A DNA stretch of 64,000 bases from Polynucleobacter sp. MWH-Berg-3C6 (lineage in GTDB: Bacteria > Pseudomonadota > Gammaproteobacteria > Burkholderiales > Burkholderiaceae). The notes below the pieces were generated by a model. That model saw only the letters and a program-made list of their open reading frames with translations. It ran no database searches and was not told where the DNA came from. Positions 56,335-64,000 of the stretch are shown piece by piece. The first letter of the stretch is position 1. Each line of letters starts with the position of its first letter. The stretch covers positions 186,001-250,000 of the forward strand of contig NZ_JACVPN010000005.1 of NCBI RefSeq assembly GCF_018881855.1, given 5' to 3'. The position numbers and the translations under genes are program-made.

Positions 56335-58044
56335 TTATTTCTTAGCTCCTGCTGTAGATGGGTTCAAGTTCGTCAAACGTCCACTCTCAGTACCTGCAGT
56401 TTCATCAATAACCGCATTGATCAGAGCTGGTTTACCGGCAGCGATTGCTTCGGTTAACGCTGCTTCCAATTCTGCTGGGGTCGTTACGTAGTAACCAACA
56501 CCTCCAAACGCTTCAATCATCTTGTCGTAGCGCGCATCCTTAACGAAAACCGTCGGAGCAACATCAGCGCCGCCAGTTGGATTGACATCAGTACCACGGT
56601 ATACGCCATTGTTGTTAAACACAACGGTTGTAATTGGCAGGTTGTAACGGCAAACGGTTTCGAGCTCCATACCGCTAAAGCCAAATGCGCTATCGCCTTC
56701 TACTGCAACTGTTGGCAAGCCACTCGTTACAGCAGCGCCAATGGCATAACCCATGCCAATACCCATAATTCCCCAAGTACCTGAGTCAAAGCGCTTACGT
56801 GGCTTGTACATATCCACGATCGCACGGCAGTAATCCAAGGTGTTTGCACCTTCGTTTACCAAATTGACATCTGGGTTCTTCTTAATCACATCACGAATCA
56901 CACGCAATGCGCCATGGAAGTTCATTGGGTTGGCTTCTTTTGCCAACGTCTCAGCCATCTTGGCAGTGTTCTTATCTTTCTTCTCAGTGATTGCAGCAAT
57001 CCACTCAGCGCTTGGCTTAGGAACTGCAGAAATACCTTTTAAGAGTTCGCTAACGCATGAACCAATATCACCAATTAATGGGGCAGCAATTTGTACGTTG
57101 CTATCCACTTCGTTTGCTTGAATATCGATCTGAATAAATTTCTTAGGATCTTTACCCCAAGTCTTACCCTTACCGTGAGCTAGCAACCAGTTCAAACGTG
57201 CACCAACCAACATCACCGCATCAGCTTCAGCCAATACAAATGAGCGTGCTGCAGAAGCGGATTGTGGATGGTTATCAGGTAATAAACCTTTAGCCATCGA
57301 CATTGGCAAGTAAGGGATGCCAGATTTTTCGATCAAATCACGAATCTCTTTATCAGCTTGTGCATAAGCAGCACCTTTGCCCAAGAGAATCAATGGACGC
57401 TTAGCACCCTTCAATACATCTAAAGCACGTGCCACTGCATCAGCAGCAGGAATTTGACGTGGAACTGGATCGATTACTTTGAAAATCGATTTCTTGGCTT
57501 CATCAGCAGGCATTGTTTGAGCAAGCAACTGTGCTGGCAAGTCTAAGTACACGCCGCCTGGACGACCAGACACTGCTGCACGAATTGCACGAGCAAAACC
57601 AATGCCGATATCTTCAATGTGATTAATACGATATGCAGCTTTGCAATATGGCTTAGCAGCATTGAGCTGATCCATCTCTTCGTAGTCACCCTGCTGCAAG
57701 TCAACGATCTCACGCTCGCTTGAACCAGAAATCAAAATCATTGGGAAACAGTTCACAGTTGCATTTGCCAGAGCTGTTAAACCATTCAAGAAACCTGGGG
57801 CAGAAACAGTCATGCAAATACCAGGCTTTTGTGTCATGTAACCAGCAATCGCTGCAGCGTTACCAGCATGCTGCTCATGACGGAAACCGATAAAGCGCAA
57901 GCCTTCAGCTTGAGCCAAACGACAGAGGTCGGTAATTGGAATACCAACTAAGCCAAAAATTGTATCGAGGTCATTTGCTTTTAAAGCGTCAATGACGAGA
58001 TGGAAGCCATCAGTTAGTTGTGTGTTTTGGTTATCTGTAGTCAT
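56335..58044 (-). CDS. oxc: Oxalyl-CoA decarboxylase
   Basis: Thiamine-diphosphate enzyme that decarboxylates oxalyl-CoA to formyl-CoA and CO2. I start at the ATG at 58044 (569 residues) because the N-terminus [20 protein letters not shown] then aligns with the Oxalobacter enzyme of similar size; a GTG at 58089 would add unrelated residues. Other blocks are [17 protein letters not shown] with the catalytic Glu, [20 protein letters not shown], and the ThDP/Mg motif [15 protein letters not shown] through FNNNGVYRG. It heads the oxc-frc unit, downstream of an Fnr-type palindrome. Confidence 0.96.
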   Translation of the reverse strand: MTTDNQNTQLTDGFHLVIDALKANDLDTIFGLVGIPITDLCRLAQAEGLRFIGFRHEQHAGNAAAIAGYMTQKPGICMTVSAPGFLNGLTALANATVNCFPMILISGSSEREIVDLQQGDYEEMDQLNAAKPYCKAAYRINHIEDIGIGFARAIRAAVSGRPGGVYLDLPAQLLAQTMPADEAKKSIFKVIDPVPRQIPAADAVARALDVLKGAKRPLILLGKGAAYAQADKEIRDLIEKSGIPYLPMSMAKGLLPDNHPQSASAARSFVLAEADAVMLVGARLNWLLAHGKGKTWGKDPKKFIQIDIQANEVDSNVQIAAPLIGDIGSCVSELLKGISAVPKPSAEWIAAITEKKDKNTAKMAETLAKEANPMNFHGALRVIRDVIKKNPDVNLVNEGANTLDYCRAIVDMYKPRKRFDSGTWGIMGIGMGYAIGAAVTSGLPTVAVEGDSAFGFSGMELETVCRYNLPITTVVFNNNGVYRGTDVNPTGGADVAPTVFVKDARYDKMIEAFGGVGYYVTTPAELEAALTEAIAAGKPALINAVIDETAGTESGRLTNLNPSTAGAKK

Positions 58045-58196
58045 AGATTTTTTTATGAATTGCAAGTCATCACTAAGTGATAGTTCCACGCAATTTAGCT
58101 TTCGCTAGTGTCTCCAATGAAGTTATTAATCGCACTACGGGTATTAGTCCCCGCTTAGGCAGAAATGAATATTAGGCTCGGGGTGAGGGTTCATCA

Positions 58197-58210
58197 TTGA
58201 CTTCGGTCAA
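58197..58210. promoter_or_regulatory. Fnr-type operator between oxc and the Crp/Fnr-family regulator
   Basis: ttgac-ttcg-gtcaa is a perfect 5-4-5 palindrome, one base per arm different from the FNR consensus TTGAT-N4-ATCAA. It lies 46 bp after the regulator stop and about 153 bp upstream of the oxc ATG. The regulator's recognition helix has the E-x-x-S-R residues that read TTGA in FNR, so it probably binds here. Confidence 0.6.
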
Positions 58211-58255
58211 TTTCCCCTGAATTCAGGCCCCTAAAGGAGCGCAAACCCATAAAAC

Positions 58256-58873
58256 TTAGATAAATAGCTCTTTATGCTTCGTTTTAAGGCGGCTCAAGGT
58301 CTCGGGGGAGAGGTTGAGATAGGCAGCCAACTCCTTTTTAGGGAGCAGCTCAAATAAGTCCTCGTATTTACGCAGAAAACGCTCTACCCGGCCTGGGGCA
58401 TCGAGCATATGCAAGGTAATGGTGTGAGCCATGATCTCGCTCATCAGGCGCATCACTTCGAACTCAAAGCTCTCTTTAAGGGACCTATGCTGATCCAAGA
58501 ATTCTGCCCACTTCTTGAGGGGCATCCGAGCCACTCGAGCCTTGGTTACAGAGGCAATACTGTAGGGTGCAGCGGTCTTGAGACGCCAAGCAGCATAACT
58601 GGTTTCAATATCTTTTTCGATAGCAAAACGCAGAATCATCTCTTTGGCATCGGCACTAGAAACAATGCGCTTCAAAATGCCATCTAAAACAAAGTATTGT
58701 TCCATCTGATGATCGCCCTGATGGAGCAAAATCTCTGATTTTTTGAGATCGGAAATCTCTAAATGCCGCTCTAATTCAGCCATCGCATCCTGATTCAAGC
58801 TTTTTAAGACAGAGTTTTGACTTAACTGGAGACGAATCAGGTTTTTTTCGGGGTGCTTATCTAATGCTGTCAT
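58256..58873 (-). CDS. Crp/Fnr-family transcriptional regulator of the oxalate locus
   Basis: A 205-residue regulator. It has an N-terminal cyclic-nucleotide-binding-type beta barrel (about 20-120), a dimerisation helix (about 120-150) and a C-terminal winged HTH with LPKKELAAYLNLSPETLSRLKTK. The recognition helix has ETLSR, as in FNR (E-T-I-S-R). There is no N-terminal Cys cluster, so it is not an oxygen-sensing Fe-S protein; the effector is unknown and might be oxalyl- or formyl-CoA related. It is upstream of oxc on the same strand and divergent from the cobalamin riboswitch. Confidence 0.9.
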   Translation of the reverse strand: MTALDKHPEKNLIRLQLSQNSVLKSLNQDAMAELERHLEISDLKKSEILLHQGDHQMEQYFVLDGILKRIVSSADAKEMILRFAIEKDIETSYAAWRLKTAAPYSIASVTKARVARMPLKKWAEFLDQHRSLKESFEFEVMRLMSEIMAHTITLHMLDAPGRVERFLRKYEDLFELLPKKELAAYLNLSPETLSRLKTKHKELFI

Positions 58874-58964
58874 GAATCCTTAATCCTAGACTCTCCATTG
58901 TAGGCTTTTTTACCCTCCAAATTAGATAAAAACCCTAATACGGACTGTAGTTAGGCTAGAATCA

Positions 58965-59160
58965 ACTGGTCGTGGTGCTCTTTTGCATTGCAATCGAGTT
59001 AAACGGGAAACACTAAACGTGTGCTGCCCCCGCAACGGTAGGTAAATACGCCTTTTGCTCATTTTTTAGGCGTCAGGAATCTGACAAAGCCACTGTGCGC
59101 GTCAATCGCATGGGAAGGCCAGATTCTGATATTTACTAGCCCGGATACCGGCCAAGACAG
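58965..59160 (+). ncRNA. Adenosylcobalamin riboswitch upstream of btuB-like gene
   Basis: The leader contains the hallmark elements in order: ttaaacgggaaacactaaacgtgtg, ctgcccccgcaacggta, then gccactg and catgggaaggcc, and finally the B12 box agcccggataccggcc at 59138-59153. These match the cobalamin riboswitch class on the plus strand. The expression platform (59160-59310) is GC-rich, with possible pairing of ggacc (59179-59183) to ggtcc (59207-59211), but I could not resolve the switching helix. It controls the receptor gene starting at 59315: high cobalamin is expected to turn it off. Confidence 0.93.
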
Positions 59161-59314
59161 GTGGAATTTCGCGGACGGGGACCTTCGCGCGCCGATGACA
59201 GCGCCTGGTCCTAAGATCTTGCGCCCAATTGACGCCCGAACCCCTGCACATGAAATTCTGTTCGACCCAGCTTACGGGGAAGTGAGCTAGGCATTCGATA
59301 ACAGGAAGCATGTC

Positions 59315-61450
59315 ATGAAACAGCAGTTCAGCAAGAAAAAGATCGCCTTATTCTGCGGCGCATTCTTTACCATCAGTAGTCCATCTTTAGCATTTGCCCA
59401 AAGTTCACAGTCCACTGTTGTTGTGACCGGCTCGCGCTTCGAAGAAAACCTGAATGAAGTTCCCGCGAATGTGAAAGTGATTACGCGTGATGAGATATCC
59501 AGTTCAACATCAAACAATATTCCCGATGTTCTCTCTCAAATTGGCGGCCTCAATGTCCGCAATATCAATGGTGGGGGTCAACTTAACCTAGATGCCACAG
59601 TTGATATGGGTGGCTACGGAATGACCGCTGGAAGCACCACTCTGATATTGATTGATGGGCAAAGAATTAACCCAATTGATTCATCATCGGTTATGTGGGA
59701 GTCCATTCCGATAGATTCGATTGAGCGGATTGAGGTCCTACAAGGAGGCGCCAGCGTTCAATATGGTAACGGTGCAGTCGGTGGCGTGATTAATATCATC
59801 ACCAATGGAAATACCTCTAAGCTTAATCAAGCCAGCACAAGCTATGGCAGTTACAACACTCTCATTAACAATGCGATTCTTCGCGATACATATCGAGATA
59901 CCACCTATCAACTGACTGCTAATAGCTCCAATACCAATGGATGGAGACAAAATTCAGCAGCCAATGCTTATGCATTCGATGCGAAAGTTATTCAGAAATT
60001 TGGTGGGATAGACAAAATCTATACGGACGTCTTTTATGGCTATACAAATCAACAGCTTCCTGGCGCAGTCATTGGACAAGTGGGGAGCGGAAATCCGCAA
60101 TCGGCTTATTTCAAAAATATTGGCGCAAATAATACCGTCAATAACTTGGGATTTCGTTTTGGCGGAACCAAAGAATTATCCAAGGGATACATCGGGGAAC
60201 TAGACACTTCATATACCAATAAAACTTCGTTTAATTACTACCCCTTTTATGACACGACAGCAGCCATCAATACCACTAGCGGTTTTCCAGTATGGTCAAA
60301 CACCAACAATACGCTTTCTGGCTGGCAACTCAATCTTTCGCCTCGGGTGAAGGCTGACTTTGGCCCCCTGGGCACAACGATTGTGGGGTATGAGTTTAAT
60401 AAAGCTGGACAGGGATCTGTTGGCTCCTATGGCTCAAATCAATTAAATAGCTACATGATTCCACAAGGCTACATTACCAATCCAAGCGGTCAAACCAATA
60501 ACATTCAAAACGCTGCCCTATTGAATCAGTCGGTATATGGACTAATCAAGGTTCCAATTGCTAAAGGTATCAGCTTTGCAGGTGGCGCAAGACGCCAAAC
60601 ACAGCAAGCAAATACCTATTACTCTGCCGTCGGCTCAACTGATGGCCCCTCGAATGCAAACCAAACTTTTTCAGCCAATGCTGGAGATGCCGCATTTAAT
60701 TTCAATTACGCAAAGAATCAAAATCTCTACATAAAATGGAATCAATCGTATCGCTTTCCTAATATTGATGAATTTTGGGGCTCTGACCCAACCACAGGTG
60801 TGCAAGTTTTTAATGGCATCTTGAGACCTCAAACTGCCCAGACCTATGAGCTTGGAGGCAATTGGTTGCTCCAAAGTCTAAAAGTAAATGGCTCCATATT
60901 CTCTTCTGTTTCTCAAAATGAAATTACTTACAACCCCATAACGGGGGCTAACTACAACTCCCCGAATAACATCAATCGACGGGGTGTGGTGATTGATTCA
61001 TCTGTCAATCTCACCAATCGCATTAGTGTGGCGGGCGGCGGGAAGTTTCAGCGCTCATACTATGCTGATGGAATATATACGGGGCAATCAATTGCAGTCA
61101 CCCCCGATTTACTCTTGAATGCAAGAGCTAGCTATTTAATCGACCAAAGTTGGTCAATTGGTGGCATTGTCAACTACGTTAGTACTCAGCATTACGATGC
61201 CGGAACCAACACTACCGTTTATAACTCTCTAGCATTGATGCCCTCCTACACTGTCGGTGACGTGTACTTAAATTACAAAACAGGGGGATGGGATACTAAG
61301 TTCACAATCAAGAATGTCGGCAATGCTTTGTATGCAACTTACGGGGGTTATACCTCTACCCAGGGCGCAAGTGGATCATTTTCTAACAATTACTACTACT
61401 ACCCTAGTGACCGCAGAGCGTACTACTTAACAGCCAGATATACCTTTTGA
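59315..61450 (+). CDS. btuB: TonB-dependent vitamin B12 receptor (BtuB-like)
   Basis: A 711-residue outer-membrane receptor. It has a signal peptide (about 1-28, ending AFA), a TonB box region (SSQSTVVVTGSRFEENL), a plug (LILIDGQRINPIDSSS, IEVLQGGASVQYGNGAVGGVINI) and a barrel ending AYYLTARYTF with the required terminal Phe. An aggaag ribosome binding site precedes the ATG. Control by the upstream cobalamin riboswitch fixes the likely substrate as cobalamin or another corrinoid. No btuCDF genes are nearby. Many aquatic betaproteobacteria rely on scavenged B12. Confidence 0.93.
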   Translation: MKQQFSKKKIALFCGAFFTISSPSLAFAQSSQSTVVVTGSRFEENLNEVPANVKVITRDEISSSTSNNIPDVLSQIGGLNVRNINGGGQLNLDATVDMGGYGMTAGSTTLILIDGQRINPIDSSSVMWESIPIDSIERIEVLQGGASVQYGNGAVGGVINIITNGNTSKLNQASTSYGSYNTLINNAILRDTYRDTTYQLTANSSNTNGWRQNSAANAYAFDAKVIQKFGGIDKIYTDVFYGYTNQQLPGAVIGQVGSGNPQSAYFKNIGANNTVNNLGFRFGGTKELSKGYIGELDTSYTNKTSFNYYPFYDTTAAINTTSGFPVWSNTNNTLSGWQLNLSPRVKADFGPLGTTIVGYEFNKAGQGSVGSYGSNQLNSYMIPQGYITNPSGQTNNIQNAALLNQSVYGLIKVPIAKGISFAGGARRQTQQANTYYSAVGSTDGPSNANQTFSANAGDAAFNFNYAKNQNLYIKWNQSYRFPNIDEFWGSDPTTGVQVFNGILRPQTAQTYELGGNWLLQSLKVNGSIFSSVSQNEITYNPITGANYNSPNNINRRGVVIDSSVNLTNRISVAGGGKFQRSYYADGIYTGQSIAVTPDLLLNARASYLIDQSWSIGGIVNYVSTQHYDAGTNTTVYNSLALMPSYTVGDVYLNYKTGGWDTKFTIKNVGNALYATYGGYTSTQGASGSFSNNYYYYPSDRRAYYLTARYTF

Positions 61451-61521
61451 GACTACTGGCCATAATCAAGGGCCCTCGGGCGAGTTTTCACAAGGCTTGA
61501 TCAAAAAGCTACAATGGTGGA

Positions 61522-61803
61522 ATGTATGAGCCAAACCCTCTTTCCTCTGGCGATGTAGGTCTAGATGCCCTCAGTGCATCTATTCAACGCCTGTCTGAAA
61601 AGATTGCCTTAGTTTCTGATGCAGTAAAAAACCTATCGCAGAACCGGGTTCATCTTGAAGGAAAAATTGAGGGTGCACAGAAGCGCATTCAACATATCTT
61701 GAGTCGCCTACCAGAGCAAAGTGATGGTCGCCAACTGAACTTACTTGGCGAAGCTATTCCACCTACCAACGCAGAGGATGATAGTGAGCCAACAACGCAT
61801 TGA
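61522..61803 (+). CDS. Small coiled-coil protein upstream of zapA (ZapB/TIGR02449-like)
   Basis: A 93-residue protein predicted to be largely coiled-coil between residues 15 and 60 (LSASIQRLSEKIALVSDAVKN and IEGAQKRIQHILSRL), with a polar tail. Small coiled-coil proteins of the TIGR02449 type are encoded immediately before zapA in many proteobacteria and are thought to act at the division site; I assign it by position and shape, not by firm homology. A ggtgg site precedes the ATG. The 3' end overlaps zapA by 20 bp. Confidence 0.75.
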   Translation: MYEPNPLSSGDVGLDALSASIQRLSEKIALVSDAVKNLSQNRVHLEGKIEGAQKRIQHILSRLPEQSDGRQLNLLGEAIPPTNAEDDSEPTTH

Positions 61804-62134
61804 AGTAACCCTAGCTGGGCAAAAAATTACTCTCGCTACGAGCGTAGAGCACGAGCCTTTACTTCGTGCTGCTTGCGTCTTGGTTGATGAGCAAATTCAA
61901 CTGGCTATTAGCGGTGGCAATCGTAGCATTGAACGCGCCAGCATGATGGCTGCACTTAAAATTGCTGGCGACCTGATTAAGCTACAAAAAGAATCGCAGC
62001 AAAGCCCTTCTTCTAATGTGAGCTCTGATGAAGTTGCAAGACTGCAAGCAGAGATCCACACCCTTGAAGATCAGGTTGATGCTTTGATGCAAACCCTTTC
62101 CCTGCCTGGTTCGCCAAGGCCAATAGTTCCTTGA
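61784..62134 (+). CDS. zapA: Cell division protein ZapA
   Basis: Stabilises FtsZ filaments at the division ring. I choose the GTG at 61784 (116 residues, MSQQRIEVTLAGQKITL) because gagg lies 6 bases upstream and the ZapA family begins just before this beta strand. It contains the ZapA core (VEHEPLLRAACVLVDEQIQLA, SIERASMMAALKIAGDLIKLQ) and a C-terminal coiled-coil (VARLQAEIHTLEDQVDALM). It overlaps the coiled-coil gene upstream and is followed within 25 bp by 6S RNA, a conserved arrangement. Confidence 0.9.
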   Translation: MSQQRIEVTLAGQKITLATSVEHEPLLRAACVLVDEQIQLAISGGNRSIERASMMAALKIAGDLIKLQKESQQSPSSNVSSDEVARLQAEIHTLEDQVDALMQTLSLPGSPRPIVP

Positions 62135-62155
62135 ACCGATGCGCATGCATCCGGA

Positions 62156-62314
62156 ACGATCTTTACCTTGTGGGCGTGAGCGTTTTGCTGATTCACAGTG
62201 CCAACTTAGACTTGGTTACTCCCTGAAACACTTAATGCACCCGAAACAGAGTAGCCGTTCCACCTTGAACCTTAGGGTTCAGGATGACGGCCTAGCGGCC
62301 AAGGCGGGGAATCC
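62156..62314 (+). ncRNA. ssrS: 6S RNA
   Basis: Global regulator RNA that binds sigma-70 RNA polymerase by mimicking an open promoter. The 3' half matches E. coli 6S closely: ccaccttgaaccttagggttcagg followed by gacggcctagcggccaagg and ending ggggaatcc. The 5' strand (gatctttaccttg) can pair with the 3' end (caaggcggggaatc) with bulges to close the rod. Position directly after zapA is the classic 6S locus. The 5' and 3' ends are estimates within about 10 bases. The usual ygfA (5-formyl-THF cyclo-ligase) gene is not the next gene here. Confidence 0.85.
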
Positions 62315-63133
62315 ATGTTACTAACTGATATTGCAATGCTCATGCTGTGCGGTAGCATCGCTGGTTTTCTGGCGGGGCTTCTTGGCATCGGTGGAGGCAT
62401 GATCCTCGTGCCCTTCATGATCTTGGTATTTAACCACCTCAATTTTGATCAAAGCGTCATCGTGCATATGGCAATTGCCACAGGGATGGCAACCATTCTC
62501 TTTACGACAACCTCTGCCATTTGGGCGCATCACAAACATGGCTCCATTGATTGGAAATTGGTTGCAGCATTTAGCCCTGGATTGGTTGCAGGAAGCCTCA
62601 TTGGTGGTAGTGAAATTTTTGAGGCACTCAACACCTCATGGCTATCACTCTTTTTTGCGATCTTTATTGTCTACACATCTATTCAGATGATTCTGAATAA
62701 GAAACCTGGCGCCGGCCGTGAGTTACCTGGCGCCCTAGGATTATTTTCATTCGGGGGCTTTGCAGGCTGTCTAGCTAGCCTAGTTGGTGCAGGTGGCGCA
62801 TTTATTACAGTGCCATTTATGCTCTGGTGCAATGTCAAACCCCATGTCGCCATGGCAAGCTCTTCTGGCTTAGGATTTCCGATTGCAGCAGCTGCAACCA
62901 TTGGCTATATGTATGGCAGCTGGGACTACCCCAATCTACCTGCAGGATCTTTAGGTTTTGTATATGTGCCAGCGGTTGCCTGCATCGTGGCAGTCAGCAT
63001 TTTTACTGCTCCGCTGGGAGCCAAGATGGCGCGTAAGCTCAATGTTGCTCAGCTCAAGCGTATCTTCGGTGTCATGTTGTTTTTCCTTGCAGCCTTCATG
63101 TTCAATGAAAGCCGCAAGGCATTTGGCTTCTAA
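62315..63133 (+). CDS. TauE/SafE family anion (sulfite) exporter
   Basis: A 272-residue permease with about eight helices in two repeats. Each repeat begins with the family motif: GSIAGFLAGLLGIGGGMILVP (about 13-33) and GGFAGCLASLVGAGGAFITVP (about 147-167). Family members export sulfite, sulfoacetate or related organosulfur anions. The first ATG at 62315 abuts the 6S RNA 3' end and has no ribosome binding site of its own; an ATG at 62339 is possible but also without an obvious site. Substrate unknown. Confidence 0.9.
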   Translation: MLLTDIAMLMLCGSIAGFLAGLLGIGGGMILVPFMILVFNHLNFDQSVIVHMAIATGMATILFTTTSAIWAHHKHGSIDWKLVAAFSPGLVAGSLIGGSEIFEALNTSWLSLFFAIFIVYTSIQMILNKKPGAGRELPGALGLFSFGGFAGCLASLVGAGGAFITVPFMLWCNVKPHVAMASSSGLGFPIAAAATIGYMYGSWDYPNLPAGSLGFVYVPAVACIVAVSIFTAPLGAKMARKLNVAQLKRIFGVMLFFLAAFMFNESRKAFGF

Positions 63134-64000
63134 TTACTGCGTGTACTGCTGACGCAAAATATTCTTTTGCACTTTACCCATTGCATTACGCGGTAAGTCA
63201 GCAACAATTTCTAAGCGCTTGGGAATCTTAAAGTTAGCAATCTGAGTTTTAAGCGTTGCAATCATTGCCTCGGCATTTAACTTCACACCCGCTTTAGGAA
63301 CTACTACCGCCATCACAGCTTCGCCAAAGTCTGGATGCGGAATGCCGATCACGGCACTCTCATCTACACCATCCATATCGTCGATAAAGCCTTCGATCTC
63401 TTTTGGATACACGTTGTAGCCGCCAGAAATAATGAGGTCTTTACTACGGCCAACAATGCATAAGTAGTCTTTTGGAGCTTTGCCACCATTGGCATCACCA
63501 CCCCAACGTCCAACGTCGCCCGTCTTGAACCAACCGTCTTTAGTAAATTCTTCTGCGGTCTTCTCCGGCATGCGCCAGTAGCCTTTAAATATATTTGGGC
63601 CTTTAACCTGGATGCTACCGATTTCATCAACGCCGCATGGCTTATTGCTTTCATTCACGACGCGCACCTTAACGCCAGGCAATGGCAAGCCAACAGAACC
63701 GCCAACGCGAGCACCTTTATACGGATTAGAAACTAACATCACTGTTTCACTCATACCGTAGCGCTCTAGGATTGGCTGACCAATCACTTGCTTGAAAGTA
63801 TTAAATGTTTCTGTCAACAATGGTGCTGAACCAGAAATGAACAAGCGCATATTACGCGCCACCTTCTTATTAAAGCCTTTATCAGCCAACAAACGTACAT
63901 AGAAGGTAGGTACGCCCATCATCACGGTAGATTGAGGCATGTGCTTAATCAATTGAGCCGTATCTAAACGTGGCAGCCAAATCATTTTGCTACCGTTAAT
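63134..64000 (-). CDS. matB: Malonyl-CoA synthetase (MatB-like), partial
   Basis: AMP-forming acyl-CoA ligase. The frame runs open through the right edge of the window (ING-SKMIWLP), so the N-terminal half with the ATP P-loop lies outside. The visible 289 codons contain MRLFISGSAPLLTETF, ERYGMSETVMLVSNPY, VKGPNIFKGYWRMPEKT, FKTGDVGRW, GRSKDLIISGGYNVYPKEIE and the catalytic Lys in RNAMGKVQKN. The ISGSAPLL and SNPY stretches match MatB malonyl/methylmalonyl-CoA synthetases better than generic acyl-CoA ligases. The substrate is inferred. Confidence 0.87.
   Translation of the reverse strand: MNGSKMIWLPRLDTAQLIKHMPQSTVMMGVPTFYVRLLADKGFNKKVARNMRLFISGSAPLLTETFNTFKQVIGQPILERYGMSETVMLVSNPYKGARVGGSVGLPLPGVKVRVVNESNKPCGVDEIGSIQVKGPNIFKGYWRMPEKTAEEFTKDGWFKTGDVGRWGGDANGGKAPKDYLCIVGRSKDLIISGGYNVYPKEIEGFIDDMDGVDESAVIGIPHPDFGEAVMAVVVPKAGVKLNAEAMIATLKTQIANFKIPKRLEIVADLPRNAMGKVQKNILRQQYTQ

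Noticed and set aside
62139-62324. 61-codon open frame after zapA
   Set aside because: It lies inside the 6S RNA sequence, whose conserved bases explain the region.

Overview
The window looks like the chromosome of a small-genome freshwater betaproteobacterium, most likely Polynucleobacter or a close relative in the Burkholderiaceae. This rests on the moderate base composition (visibly less GC-rich than Ralstonia or Burkholderia), very tight gene packing, and recognisable neighbourhoods: nadE-glnB, hemC/hemD divergent from argH, scpA-panC, zapA-6S RNA, a Bug-type tctCBA transporter, a two-gene cyanophycin synthetase locus, and an oxc/frc oxalate locus. Most of the window is core genome. I see no insertion sequence, prophage, integrase or CRISPR array.

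Layout. 1-4.4 kb: a membrane H+-pyrophosphatase (cut by the left edge), soluble pyrophosphatase, NAD synthetase and PII protein. 4.4-8.1 kb: a RodZ-like membrane HTH protein, an orphan FixJ-type response regulator and ilvD. 8.1-13.0 kb: a five-gene minus-strand operon (DUF2946, TonB receptor, Cys/His-rich beta-propeller, TlpA-like thioredoxin, PCuAC chaperone) that I read as a periplasmic copper acquisition system. 13.0-16.6 kb: tctCBA with an internal terminator-like hairpin, and tRNA-Thr(CGU). 16.6-24.4 kb: the cyanophycin locus, with an ABC transporter plus DUF1854 protein divergent from tandem cyanophycin synthetases. 24.4-32.3 kb: fbp, a VapBC-type toxin-antitoxin pair, pepN, a GDT1-type cation transporter, and an amino-acid permease-alanine dehydrogenase operon preceded by an Lrp-like palindrome. 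32.3-43.4 kb: housekeeping genes (tcdA, pdxH, msrA, an aldehyde dehydrogenase, a DEAD-box helicase with a hairpin-rich leader, ubiC, hemD, hemC, argH) and a TRAP permease pair lacking an adjacent receptor gene. 43.4-52 kb: dcd, a KirBac potassium channel translationally coupled to a PLP decarboxylase, fdhD, metG, scpA and panC. 52-58.9 kb: the oxalate locus. 58.9-64 kb: a cobalamin riboswitch with a BtuB-like receptor, a ZapB-like/ZapA pair, 6S RNA, a TauE/SafE permease, and a malonyl-CoA synthetase cut by the right edge.

The oxalate locus is the most integrated system here. Oxalyl-CoA decarboxylase and two formyl-CoA transferases form an oxalate-to-formate cycle. A formyltransferase resembling the hydrolase domain of 10-formyltetrahydrofolate dehydrogenase lies directly behind the second transferase. 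A single-PAS protein sits between the transferases behind a terminator. A Crp/Fnr-family regulator lies upstream, and a perfect TTGAC-N4-GTCAA palindrome lies between it and oxc. The copper and cyanophycin loci are the next most interesting, because each carries a component whose biochemistry is not obvious: a metal-site-like propeller, and a synthetase paralogue with a degenerate ligase P-loop.
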